From assembly GCF_009915685.1 (NCBI RefSeq), contig NZ_JAABLP010000003.1: DNA of 64,000 nucleotides; one strand, given 5' to 3'. The position numbers and the translations under genes are program-made. The notes under the pieces were generated by a model. The model was not told the DNA's origin. It worked only from the letters and a program-made list of their open reading frames with translations, and did no database searches. Positions 33,031 to 41,973 of this stretch are shown here, one piece after another. This DNA comes from Pannonibacter tanglangensis. Its GTDB lineage: Bacteria > Pseudomonadota > Alphaproteobacteria > Rhizobiales > Stappiaceae. Position 1 is the first letter of the stretch. Every line of letters begins with the position of its first letter.

Positions 33031-33993
33031 TCAGCCCTCGACGCCCAGCGCGGCCATCTTGCGATACATGGTGGCCCGGCTGATGCCGAGATCGCGGGCG
33101 GCGGCCGACACGTTGCCCCGGGCCCGGGCAAGCGCGCGGCGCAGGGCGGCGCGGTCGGATCCGCGCCCCTCGCCCTCGCGTTCTCCCAGATAGGGTGCCG
33201 CCGCAGGCGCGCTGGACAGAACGGCATCCGTCAGGTCGAGGGCGCGGCGGGCGTGCCGGGTCGCACCGACGATGATGTCGTCGGCATCGAGCGCCAGCAG
33301 CGAAACGCCGGCGGCACCGTGGCCGTCGGCAACGACGATCCGACAGCCGGCATATGCGGCGCGGAACAGGTCGCTCTCGACCGCCCTTGCGCCTTCGGCA
33401 ACGATCAGCCCGAGCATCTGGGCAAAGGGCAGCTCGAGATCACGGCGGCAGCTGGAGAGATCGAGCACGCCGGCCATCTGGCCATGCGGATCGAAGATCG
33501 GCGCCCCCATGCAGCTCATCGAGGTGTTGTCGGCGCGGAAATGCTGGTCCTGGTGGATGACAACCGGCCGGCGCTCGGCCGCACAGGTGCCGATGCCGTT
33601 GGTGCCTTCCATCGCCTCGCTCCAGACCGCACCGGCGGTCAGGCCCCAGCTGTCGAAGTCCCGCGCATCGCCGGCGGCGCGGCGGCCTTCGAGGATCAGG
33701 CCGTCGGCATCGGTGAGCACCACGGAGCAGCCGGTGGTGCCGAGCGTGGTGTAGAGCCGCTCGAGTGTGGGCAGGGCGACGCGGATCAGCGCCTCCGAGC
33801 GCTCCCGGGCCTGGCGCAGCGAAGCCTCCTCGACGCGGTGCGCCGACCGGCGGCTGGCCGGATCAAGACCATGGTAGACCATCGAGCGCCGCCACGAGGC
33901 TGCTATTCCCGATGTTGCTGCACAGACCTTGCTGTTAACTGCCTCGGCCACGCGTTCGGCGTGGCTGCGTCCACGTGATGGACTGCCAAGCAT
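33031..33993 (-). CDS. GAF and Fis-type HTH regulator lacking an AAA+ domain
   Basis: A 320-residue regulator resembling the ends of AcoR-type sigma-54 activators: a GAF sensor (about residues 75-215, with SWGLTAGAVWSEAMEGTNGIGTCAAERRPV) and a C-terminal Fis-family helix-turn-helix (about 288-317, ARGNVSAAARDLGISRATMYRKM). The central AAA+ ATPase with its GAFTGA loop is absent and the two parts join through about 70 residues. So it cannot remodel sigma-54 holoenzyme and presumably acts with ordinary RNA polymerase. It is upstream of coxG on the same strand and probably controls the cox operon. Shortened regulators of this type are known in proteobacteria. Confidence 0.85.
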   Translation of the reverse strand: MLGSPSRGRSHAERVAEAVNSKVCAATSGIAASWRRSMVYHGLDPASRRSAHRVEEASLRQARERSEALIRVALPTLERLYTTLGTTGCSVVLTDADGLILEGRRAAGDARDFDSWGLTAGAVWSEAMEGTNGIGTCAAERRPVVIHQDQHFRADNTSMSCMGAPIFDPHGQMAGVLDLSSCRRDLELPFAQMLGLIVAEGARAVESDLFRAAYAGCRIVVADGHGAAGVSLLALDADDIIVGATRHARRALDLTDAVLSSAPAAAPYLGEREGEGRGSDRAALRRALARARGNVSAAARDLGISRATMYRKMAALGVEG

Positions 33994-34214
33994 GCGCCTC
34001 TCCTCCCGACGCAGGGTTTGTCCCCCGCTTCTCTCGCCTTATATGCTAGGCGAACAAATCCGGTCGGGATTGTCAAAACCTTTCGCATGTCCGCACGAAG
34101 ATGCCATTCACAAGCGCGTGGACAGCGGAAACGCGGTCGGCCGATTGACCGGCGCGGCGGCCCGTCCTAATGGCTGTCCTTCAGGTTTCCTCCGTCGATT
34201 GAAAAGGTCGCACC

Positions 34215-35183
34215 GTGCCAGACACGCCGGCTTCCGCCGTTTCCCCATCCAGCTCCCTGCCGAAGCCCGGCACGCCTCCCCTGCAGCGCTGGCCGCTGGT
34301 CCTGGAGACACGGGGCTGGAAGGACTACGCGCTGCTCGACATGGGCCGCGGCCAGAAGCTGGAACGCTATGGCCGTTTCACCGTGGTGCGCCCGGAGCCG
34401 CAGGCGATGGGAACGCCGCGCCTGAAGCCGGCCGTCTGGGAGCGGGCCGACGCGGTCTTCACCGGCGACGTGGACGAGGAAGGCCCCGGCCGCTGGAAGT
34501 TTGCCGGCAGCGTGCCCGAGACCTGGGAAATGGCCTATGGGCCGGCGCGCTACCTCGGCCGCTTCATGTCCTTCCGCCATGTCGGCGTGTTCCCCGAGCA
34601 GGCTCCGCACTGGGACTGGGTGATGGACCAGGTGCGTGCGGCCAAGGCCGCCGAGCCGGACCGTCCGGTCAAGGTGCTCAACCTGTTCGGCTACACCGGC
34701 CTTGCCTCGCTGCTTCCGGCCGCGGCCGGGGCGCAGGTGACCCATGTCGATGCCTCCAAGAAGGCCATTGCCTATGCCCGCGAAAACCAGGACCTCTCGG
34801 GCCTGAACGATCTGCCGATCCGCTGGATCCTCGAGGACGCGAGCAAGTTCGTGGCCCGGGAAGTGCGCCGCGGCAGCACCTATGATGGCATCATCCTTGA
34901 TCCGCCGAAGTATGGCCGCGGCCCGAAGGGCGAGGTGTGGGACCTGTTCGTGAACCTGCCCGAGATGCTGGACATGCTGCGGCAGCTGCTGTCGCCCAAC
35001 GCGCTGTTCATGATCCTGACCGCCTATGCCATCCGCGCCTCGTTCCTGTCCGTGCATGAGCTGATGGCCGAGACGCTGTCCAGGCAGGGCGGCCTGCTGG
35101 AATCGGGCGAACTGGTCATCCGCGAGGAGAACGGCCCGCGCGCCCTCTCCACCTCCCTCTTTTCCCGCTGGAGCGGCGCATGA
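34215..35183 (+). CDS. Class I SAM-dependent rRNA methyltransferase-like protein
   Basis: A 322-residue enzyme with a short N-terminal region followed by a Rossmann methyltransferase domain. The SAM site is VLNLFGYTGLASLLPAAAGA, with the acidic ribose contact in THVDASKKAI, and the catalytic motif is ILDPPKYGRGP, as in RlmI/RlmK-type 23S rRNA methyltransferases. It lacks an obvious PUA domain, so its RNA target is uncertain. The stop overlaps the start of the downstream TrmH-family gene by four bases (ATGA), a coupled pair of RNA-modifying enzymes. Confidence 0.85.
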   Translation: MPDTPASAVSPSSSLPKPGTPPLQRWPLVLETRGWKDYALLDMGRGQKLERYGRFTVVRPEPQAMGTPRLKPAVWERADAVFTGDVDEEGPGRWKFAGSVPETWEMAYGPARYLGRFMSFRHVGVFPEQAPHWDWVMDQVRAAKAAEPDRPVKVLNLFGYTGLASLLPAAAGAQVTHVDASKKAIAYARENQDLSGLNDLPIRWILEDASKFVAREVRRGSTYDGIILDPPKYGRGPKGEVWDLFVNLPEMLDMLRQLLSPNALFMILTAYAIRASFLSVHELMAETLSRQGGLLESGELVIREENGPRALSTSLFSRWSGA

Positions 35184-36016
35184 GCGAAACCTCCCGTCCG
35201 CGCGCCGGCGCGGTGAAGCAGATCACCAGCCACTCCAACCCGATCATCAAGGACATCAAGGGCCTGGTGGCGCTGCGCAAGCACCGGACCCAGACCGGCC
35301 TGTTCGTGGCCGAGGGGCTGAAGCTGGCCACCGACGCGCTCGCCGCCGGCTGGACCGTGCGCTATCTCGCCATCGGTCCGGAAGCGCGCGACAACCCGGT
35401 GGCGCAGAAAGCCGCCGCTACGGCCAAGGCACGCGGGGCGCTGATCCTCGAGGTCAACACGCCGATCCTCGAGGCGATCACCCGCAAGGACAATCCGCAG
35501 ATGGTGGTGGGTGTCTACGAGCAGCAGATGACGCCGCTCGAGGCCATCGATCCGCGCGCATCGACCGTCTGGATCGCCCTCGACCGGGTGCGGGATCCCG
35601 GCAACCTCGGCACGATCATCCGGACCGCCGATGCCGTGGGCGCGTCGGGCGTCATCCTCATCGGTGACTGCACCGATCCCTTCGCGGTGGAAGCGGTGCG
35701 CGCGACCATGGGCTCGCTGTTCCATGTGCCGCTGGTCAAGACGAGCCCGGAGGCCTTCAAGGCCTTCGTCACCCGCTGGCCGGGCACCGTGGTGGCGACG
35801 CATCTGGAAGGCTCGGTCGACTACCGGACCGTCGACTACACCGAGCCGGCGCTGCTAGTGATGGGCAACGAACAGCAGGGCCTGTCAGCAGACCTCGCCG
35901 CTGCCTGCAAGACTCTGGTGCGCATCCCGCAGGCCGGGCAGGCCGACAGCCTCAATCTCGCTGTCGCCACGGGCATTGCGCTTTATGAAATCCGCCGCAA
36001 GCATCTCGCCCTATAA
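35180..36016 (+). CDS. TrmH-family (SPOUT) RNA methyltransferase
   Basis: A 278-residue SPOUT-class RNA 2'-O-methyltransferase. An N-terminal substrate-binding domain (about residues 15-100, with TGLFVAEGLKLATDAL) precedes the knotted catalytic domain: DRVRDPGNLGTIIRTADAVGA (motif 1), LLVMGNEQQGLS (motif 2) and IPQAGQADSLNLAVATGIALYE (motif 3), all conserved. It could methylate 23S rRNA or tRNA. Overlap with the preceding methyltransferase supports a joint role in ribosomal or tRNA modification. Confidence 0.9.
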   Translation: MSETSRPRAGAVKQITSHSNPIIKDIKGLVALRKHRTQTGLFVAEGLKLATDALAAGWTVRYLAIGPEARDNPVAQKAAATAKARGALILEVNTPILEAITRKDNPQMVVGVYEQQMTPLEAIDPRASTVWIALDRVRDPGNLGTIIRTADAVGASGVILIGDCTDPFAVEAVRATMGSLFHVPLVKTSPEAFKAFVTRWPGTVVATHLEGSVDYRTVDYTEPALLVMGNEQQGLSADLAAACKTLVRIPQAGQADSLNLAVATGIALYEIRRKHLAL

Positions 36017-36055
36017 CGGGGTCAGTGATCAGACTTTCGCAGCAGGAGCCTTGGC

Positions 36056-36922
36056 ATGCGTCTTTTCGTCTTCGGCGTCGGGTTTTCGTCCCGCGCCTTC
36101 ATCGAGCGGGTGAAGCCCCGGTTCGAGTGGATTGGCGGCACGACGCGGTCGCAGGACAAGGCCGAGCGGTTGCGGGCCATGGGCGTCGAGCCTTTCCTGT
36201 TTGACGGCACCGCGCCGGGCGCCGGCATTGCCGCCGCGCTGGCAAGCGCCACCCATGTGCTGTTGTCGATCGGGCCGGACGAGGCCGGCGATCCGGCGCT
36301 CGTGCACCATGGCCGCGACATCGCCGCCGGCCGGCCCGAGTGGATCGGCTATCTGTCGACTGTCGGCGTCTATGGCGACCACGACGGGGCCTGGGTCGAC
36401 GAGGAGACCTCGTGCAAGCCGGTGTCGACGCGCTCGGTGCAGCGCGTCGAGGCGGAGAACGCCTGGCTTGCCTTCGGCCGGGAAGCGGACCTGCCGGTGC
36501 AGATCTTCCGCCTGTCGGGCATCTACGGCCCGGGGCGCAACGCCTTCGAGAACCTCAAGAAGGGCACGGCGAAACGGCTGATCAAGCCGGGGCAGGTGTT
36601 CAACCGCATCCATGTCGCCGACATCGCCGGCGCCCTGGAAGCCTCGATGGCCCGGCCGCGCACGCGCATCTTCAACGTCACCGATGACGAGCCCTGCCCG
36701 CCGCAGGACGTGGTCACCCATGCAGCCGAACTGATGGGCGTGACGCCGCCGCCGGAGCAGGACTTCGCCACCGCGGAGCTGTCGCCCATGGCGCGCTCGT
36801 TCTACGGCGAGAACAAGCGCGTCGCGAACGCGCGCGTGAAGGAGGAACTGGGCTACCGGTTCCAGTTCCCGAACTACCGGGTCGCGCTCGCGGCGCTGAA
36901 GGCGGCCGGCGAGGCGGACTGA
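36056..36922 (+). CDS. NAD-dependent epimerase/dehydratase-family (YeeZ-like) protein
   Basis: A 288-residue extended SDR-like protein. The N-terminal nucleotide-binding turn FVFGVGFSSRAF replaces the usual GxxGxxG, as in the YeeZ/SDR_a group; further elements are YLSTVGVYGDHDGAWVDE, the Y..SG IYGPGRNAF region, and INRIHVADIAGALEAS-type motif. Members are of uncertain function and may act on nucleotide-linked sugars or small carbonyls. The usual YxxxK catalytic pair is not evident, so activity as an epimerase is doubtful. It ends 20 bases before the converging peroxiredoxin gene. Confidence 0.78.
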   Translation: MRLFVFGVGFSSRAFIERVKPRFEWIGGTTRSQDKAERLRAMGVEPFLFDGTAPGAGIAAALASATHVLLSIGPDEAGDPALVHHGRDIAAGRPEWIGYLSTVGVYGDHDGAWVDEETSCKPVSTRSVQRVEAENAWLAFGREADLPVQIFRLSGIYGPGRNAFENLKKGTAKRLIKPGQVFNRIHVADIAGALEASMARPRTRIFNVTDDEPCPPQDVVTHAAELMGVTPPPEQDFATAELSPMARSFYGENKRVANARVKEELGYRFQFPNYRVALAALKAAGEAD

Positions 36923-36942
36923 TCCGCCGGCCGGCCAGGGCT

Positions 36943-37578
<636 letters not shown>

Positions 37579-37929
37579 GGGAAAACCTCCAGGATGCGGC
37601 GGAGATGCCGGCGGGCGCAGGGACCCGCGGACAGGCCGCCAGGTGCTTAGCACAGGCCGATCCCCGATTGCCTCTTGAAAAGCGCGGCGACAGACACCAC
37701 CTTGAAGATGCGCGGGTTTGCCGCATCCCGTATGGGCTGTGGCGCGATGGCAAACTGCAAACGGTTTACCATCCGTTTACCATAAGGATGGGACACTCGC
37801 GTAAGGTAGGCACAAGCCTCATCAGGCAAAACGTGCTGCCGTTTCAATCAAAACTGTCATCAAGACGTTTCAAAATCCGGTTATACGGCCGGTGTTCTAG
37901 ACGTAGTGAGTATTAACGGAAGTAAGTCC
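37579..37929. other. Divergent region between peroxiredoxin and cold-shock-like genes
   Basis: No gene is supported in these 351 bases. The nine bases GTTTACCAT occur twice at 37764-37772 and 37775-37783, an 11-base period (about one helical turn), and may be a protein site. The stretch 37840-37900 is A+T rich and could hold the promoter of the cold-shock-like gene, with a long 5' leader as usual for csp genes. Confidence 0.5.
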
Positions 37930-38130
37930 ATGGATCATGGAAACGTAAAATGGTTCGACATGCACCGCGGTGTCGGTGCGATCGAACCGCAGGAAGGCGA
38001 CGATGTGCTGGTCGAGATCGACAGCCTGCGCCGGTCCGGGATCGAGACGCTGAAGGAGGGCCAGCTGGTCGCCTTCGATCTGGCGTATCGCGCCGGGCGC
38101 CATCTCGCCGAGCATGTGAAGGTGCTCTGA
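37930..38130 (+). CDS. Divergent cold-shock-domain protein
   Basis: A 66-residue protein plainly homologous to CspA from NVKWF at residues 5-9 to VKVL at the end. However, the nucleic-acid-binding surface is altered: RNP1, normally KGFGFI, reads RGVGAI (residues 13-18), and RNP2, normally VFVH, reads VLVE (26-29). Three stacking aromatics and a histidine are therefore lost, while the fold-determining residues remain. It probably binds RNA weakly or differently, or acts through protein contacts. The start is ATG 37930; an in-frame GTG at 37906 is also possible. A strong terminator follows 50 bases after the stop. Confidence 0.85.
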   Translation: MDHGNVKWFDMHRGVGAIEPQEGDDVLVEIDSLRRSGIETLKEGQLVAFDLAYRAGRHLAEHVKVL

Positions 38131-38178
38131 GCCCCCTCCCCCCGCGGCGCGCCGGACCGGCCGCAGCCGCAAACGACG

Positions 38179-38204
38179 AAGGGCGGATCACTCCGCCCTT
38201 TTTT
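38179..38204 (+). terminator. Terminator after the cold-shock-like gene
   Basis: A perfect 9-bp stem (AAGGGCGGA with TCCGCCCTT) with a TCAC loop is followed by TTTT. It separates the cold-shock-like gene from the converging lepA. Confidence 0.92.
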
Positions 38205-38236
38205 GTTGTCCGATGTCCTGTCCCGGCCGGGCCGGA

Positions 38237-40042
38237 TCACTCGTCCATCTTCAGGGCCTTGATGAAGGCTTCCTGCGGGATCTCGACCTTGCCGAACTGA
38301 CGCATCCGCTTCTTGCCTTCCTTCTGCTTTTCCAGAAGCTTGCGCTTGCGGGTGGCGTCGCCGCCGTAGCACTTGGCGGTCACGTCCTTGCGCAGGGCGG
38401 CAAGGGTCTCGCGGGCGATCACGCGGGCGCCGATGGCGGCCTGGATCGGGATCTTGAACATGTGCCGCGGGATCAGGTCCTTCAGCTTCTCGCACATGGC
38501 ACGGCCGCGACGCTCCGCCTGGGAGCGGTGAACCAGCACGGAGAGCGCGTCGACCGGCTCCTCGTTGACGAGGATCGACATCTTGACGAGGTCGCCTTCG
38601 CGGTAGTCCGAGAGGTTGTAGTCGAACGAGGCATAGCCCTTGGAGATCGACTTCAGCCGGTCATAGAAGTCGAAGACGACCTCGTTCAGCGGCAGGTCGT
38701 AGGTGACCATGGCGCGCGAGCCGACATAGGCCAGATCCACCTGCACGCCGCGCCGGTCCTGGCACAGCTTGAGGATCGAGCCGAGATACTCGTCCGGCGT
38801 CATGATGTTGGCGCGGATCCACGGCTCGCGGATCTCCTTGATCTTGACCACGTCCGGCATGTCGGCCGGATTGTGCAGGTCGATCTCGGTGCCGTCGGTG
38901 AGGGTCATCTGGTAGACCACCGACGGGGCGGTGGCGATGAGGTCCAGATCGAACTCGCGCGAAAGGCGTTCCTGGATGATCTCCAGATGCAGCAGACCAA
39001 GGAAGCCGCAGCGGAAGCCGAAGCCGAGTGCCGCCGAGGTCTCCATCTCGAAGGAGAAGCTGGCGTCGTTGAGGCGCAGCTTGCCGACAGCGGCGCGCAG
39101 ATCCTCGAACTCGGCCGCATCAACCGGGAACAGGCCGCAGAACACCACCGGCTGGGCCGGCTTGAAGCCCGGCAGGGCCGCGTCGCAAGGCTTGCGCTCG
39201 TCGGTGATCGTGTCACCGACGCGGGTGTCGGCCACTTCCTTGATCGAGGCGGTGAGCACGCCGATCTCGCCGGGCCCAAGCTCGTCGATGGGCATGAACT
39301 TCGGCGTCATGACGCCGATGCGGTCCACTTCATAGGCCGCGTTGGTGCCCATCATGCGCACGCGCTGGCCGCGCTTCAGCGTGCCGTCGATGATGCGCAC
39401 GAGCACCATCACGCCGAGATAGGCGTCGTACCAGCTGTCGACCAGCATGGCCTTCAGCGGCGCGTCTCGGTCGCCCTTCGGCGCAGGCAGCTTGTGCACG
39501 ATCGCTTCCAGCACGTCTTCGATGCCAAGGCCGGTCTTGGCCGAGATCATCACGGCCTCCGAGGCATCGATGCCGATCACTTCCTCGATCTGTTCCTTGA
39601 CCCGGTCCGGTTCCGCGGCGGGCAGGTCGATCTTGTTGAGGACCGTGACGATCTCGTGGTTGTTGTCGATCGCCTGGTAGACGTTGGCCAGCGTCTGCGC
39701 TTCCACGCCCTGGCTGGCGTCGACCACCAGCAGCGAGCCTTCGCAGGCGGCCAGCGAGCGCGAGACCTCGTAGGCGAAGTCCACGTGACCCGGCGTGTCG
39801 ATGAGGTTCAGCGTGTACTGCTTGCCGTCCTTGGCCGCATAGATCAGACGCACGGTCTGCGCCTTGATCGTGATGCCGCGTTCGCGCTCGATGTCCATCG
39901 AGTCGAGAACCTGATCGGTCATCTCCCGGTCCGTCATCGTGCCCGTCATCTGGATCAGACGGTCGGCGAGGGTGGACTTGCCGTGGTCGATATGGGCCAC
40001 GATGGAGAAGTTGCGAATATTGGAAATGGGCTGGCTCGTCAT
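38237..40042 (-). CDS. lepA: Elongation factor 4 (LepA)
   Basis: A 601-residue translational GTPase that back-translocates or remodels stalled ribosomes. GTPase motifs are AHIDHGKST (residues 16-24), the DTPGHVDF switch segment near residue 81-88 and NKID near 136. The LepA-specific C-terminal domain is complete, ending with the usual KCYGGDATRKRKLLEKQKEGKKRMRQ run (about 555-580) and the VEIPQEAFI tail. Length and order are normal. It is a housekeeping gene with its own promoter region of about 170 bases shared with the divergent acetyltransferase. Confidence 0.98.
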   Translation of the reverse strand: MTSQPISNIRNFSIVAHIDHGKSTLADRLIQMTGTMTDREMTDQVLDSMDIERERGITIKAQTVRLIYAAKDGKQYTLNLIDTPGHVDFAYEVSRSLAACEGSLLVVDASQGVEAQTLANVYQAIDNNHEIVTVLNKIDLPAAEPDRVKEQIEEVIGIDASEAVMISAKTGLGIEDVLEAIVHKLPAPKGDRDAPLKAMLVDSWYDAYLGVMVLVRIIDGTLKRGQRVRMMGTNAAYEVDRIGVMTPKFMPIDELGPGEIGVLTASIKEVADTRVGDTITDERKPCDAALPGFKPAQPVVFCGLFPVDAAEFEDLRAAVGKLRLNDASFSFEMETSAALGFGFRCGFLGLLHLEIIQERLSREFDLDLIATAPSVVYQMTLTDGTEIDLHNPADMPDVVKIKEIREPWIRANIMTPDEYLGSILKLCQDRRGVQVDLAYVGSRAMVTYDLPLNEVVFDFYDRLKSISKGYASFDYNLSDYREGDLVKMSILVNEEPVDALSVLVHRSQAERRGRAMCEKLKDLIPRHMFKIPIQAAIGARVIARETLAALRKDVTAKCYGGDATRKRKLLEKQKEGKKRMRQFGKVEIPQEAFIKALKMDE

Positions 40043-40210
40043 GGTCGAGCGTTTACCACTCCCTTCGATCTGCGCAAAGGGGATTGCGGAGCGAAGACGC
40101 GGAGAATTTGAGCTTTTGCGGACGAACTGGCGACTGCGGCACCTGGCGTATTCCCAGCACCGGGCAAACAGGCTAGGCGGAGTGCGGACACGACCTCACA
40201 GGATGCCGCC

Positions 40211-40738
40211 ATGCTTCTTCGACCCGCCACAGCCGATGACGTCCCCGCCCTTCTCGACATTCACAATGATGCCGTCCGGCGGCTTGCCGCGATCTGGACG
40301 GACAAGCAGGAAACACTGGCCGAGCGTCAGGCCTGGTTCCATGGCCGGACCGGGGCGGGCCTGCCGGTGATCGTGGCCGTGGATACTGCCGGAACGATCC
40401 TCGGGTACGGCAGCTATGGTCCGTTCCGCGCCAAGGAGGGCTACCGGCTGACCATGGAGCATTCCGTCTATGTCACGGACGCTGCGCAGGGCCAGGGCGT
40501 CGGCAAGGCGCTGCTGCAGCGGCTCATCGACGAAGCGAAGGCGTCCGGCGTGCATGTGCTGGTCGGCGCGATCGATGCCGAGAATGCGACCTCGATCGCC
40601 CTGCACGCGCGGCTGGGGTTCGAGACGACCGGGCGCCTGCCGCAGGTGGGCTTCAAGTTTGGCCGCTGGCTTGATCTCGTGCTGATGACCCTGATCCTGG
40701 ACGCGGCCCCTGCGCCAGCCGCCGGAACGGCCGTCTGA
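40211..40738 (+). CDS. GNAT acetyltransferase, phosphinothricin/methionine sulfoximine type
   Basis: A 175-residue GNAT N-acetyltransferase of the PAT/YncA (MddA) group. The acetyl-CoA pyrophosphate loop is QGQGVGKALL, following the VYVTDAAQ strand, and the group marker GFETTGRLPQVGFKFGRWLDLVLM is near the C-terminus. Such enzymes acetylate methionine sulfoximine, methionine sulfone or phosphinothricin and so detoxify glutamine synthetase inhibitors. The natural substrate here is not proven. The C-terminal AAPAPAAGTAV is an unconserved tail. It ends five bases from the converging mepA. Confidence 0.88.
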   Translation: MLLRPATADDVPALLDIHNDAVRRLAAIWTDKQETLAERQAWFHGRTGAGLPVIVAVDTAGTILGYGSYGPFRAKEGYRLTMEHSVYVTDAAQGQGVGKALLQRLIDEAKASGVHVLVGAIDAENATSIALHARLGFETTGRLPQVGFKFGRWLDLVLMTLILDAAPAPAAGTAV

Positions 40739-40743
40739 CCGCT

Positions 40744-41721
40744 TCAGCGTGCGGTGAGCACGCTGGTGCAGTCCTTCGGCAAGGCCGAGAGGGCCATCGG
40801 CCGCTTCTTCTCCACCGGGGGCGGCTTGCCCGTGACCGGATCGAGCTTGGGCACCCAGGGTTCATCCGACAGCCACCAGGCGAGATCGGCGCCGCAGCCG
40901 TCGCCCGGCGGCGGCGGGTCCTGATCGGAGCAGCCGATGCTGCCGGCCGGGCAGGCGATGCGGACATGGAAATGGTAGTCATGCCCCCACCAGGGCCGGA
41001 CCTTGTTCAGCCAGGCCCGGTCGCCGGTCTCGAACGCGCACAGGGCCTTCTTGATCGCCGGATTGACGAAGATGCGGGCAACGCGCTTGTCCCGCGCGGC
41101 CACCCGGATGAGCGCGGCATGCGTGTCGGTCCAGCGGGCGGGATCGACGCTGCGGTCGACGCCGGCCCGGTCCTGCGGCTGCTTGACCATCGAGATCGCG
41201 GACATGGTCTCCCGCTCGTCGGCCGTCAGGACGCGGTTCGGCATCGGCGTCAGCCAGATGTCGGCATCCAGACCGATCTGGTGGCTGGAATGGCCGGAGG
41301 TCATCGGTCCGCCACGCGGCTGGGCGAGGTCGCCGACCAGCAGGCCGTTCCAGCCGACACCGGGCGCGGCGCGGGCGAGATCCTGCAGATAGCCTATGAG
41401 ATCCGGATGGCCCCAGTTGCGGTTGCGCGACAGGCGCATCACCTGCCACGACGGCCCGTTGATCGGCAGGGCATTGGCCCCCGCCAGACAGCCACGCGCA
41501 TAGGAGCCGATGGCCCGAGCGGCGAGCGGCGCGGGCTCCTGCATGGATCCGAAATAGTCCTTGGCCGCGGCGTCGGGCTGCAGGCTGGACGAGGCCATGG
41601 CGGCACTGCTGGCGGTGATGGCGGCGGCGATGGCGACGGCGAGCGCGGCACTGGCGGCAAGACGGCCGGCCCGGCACGGCGCGGCGGTCGACGGAAGGCG
41701 GCGGAGGCGGGCGGCGGTCAT
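40744..41721 (-). CDS. mepA: Penicillin-insensitive murein endopeptidase
   Basis: A periplasmic LAS-family metallopeptidase (325 residues from this start) cleaving D-alanyl-meso-diaminopimelate cross-links in peptidoglycan. It has an N-terminal signal peptide rich in alanine, then the zinc sites SGHSSHQIGLDADIW (with the H-x6-D pair) and the later WWGHDYHFHVRIACP histidines. Cysteines near the C-terminus (CSDQ, CGADL, CTSV) probably form disulfides. I chose ATG 41721, which has GGAG upstream; a GTG at 41736 is an in-frame alternative. A CtrA-like box 75 bases upstream would fit cell-cycle control of wall remodelling. Confidence 0.93.
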   Translation of the reverse strand: MTAARLRRLPSTAAPCRAGRLAASAALAVAIAAAITASSAAMASSSLQPDAAAKDYFGSMQEPAPLAARAIGSYARGCLAGANALPINGPSWQVMRLSRNRNWGHPDLIGYLQDLARAAPGVGWNGLLVGDLAQPRGGPMTSGHSSHQIGLDADIWLTPMPNRVLTADERETMSAISMVKQPQDRAGVDRSVDPARWTDTHAALIRVAARDKRVARIFVNPAIKKALCAFETGDRAWLNKVRPWWGHDYHFHVRIACPAGSIGCSDQDPPPPGDGCGADLAWWLSDEPWVPKLDPVTGKPPPVEKKRPMALSALPKDCTSVLTAR

Positions 41722-41794
41722 GATCAAGGTCTCCACGCGGCAGCGGCACCGGCCGGTCGGGGTTGCTCCCGGTCCGAATCCTGCGCCGCAGGCG

Positions 41795-41809
41795 TTTAGG
41801 TTTCCTTAA
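41795..41809 (-). promoter_or_regulatory. CtrA-like box upstream of mepA
   Basis: On the minus strand TTAA-N7-TAAA (plus strand TTTA-N7-TTAA), one base from consensus, about 75 bases before the mepA start. Confidence 0.3.
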
Positions 41810-41874
41810 TCATGCACGCGCCGCGGTCAAGCAGCCACCGGGCAAGGCGCACCGCCTCGGGCGGCCTCTGGCTG

Positions 41875-41973
41875 AGATTTGCCGCCGCCTCAGGCGGCGC
41901 CCAGGTCAGATTTGCCGCTGCCTCAGGCAGCGCCCAGGTCAGGTTTGCCGCTGCCTCAGGCAGCGGCGGGTGC
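41875..41973. repeat. Three tandem 33-bp repeats with internal palindromes
   Basis: Three consecutive 33-base units (41875-41907, 41908-41940, 41941-41973) start AGATTTGCCG or AGGTTTGCCG and share a CCTCAGGC core; they differ at only a few bases. Each holds an inverted repeat, perfect in the third (41947-41967, 10-bp arms). The patatin stop codon (41956-41958) lies at the centre of that palindrome, and the other two copies follow as 3' untranslated hairpins. The unit length is 11 codons. Confidence 0.85.

Noticed and set aside
41875..41973. Possible CRISPR-like array
   Set aside because: The 33-bp units are contiguous with no unique spacers, so it is a plain tandem repeat.
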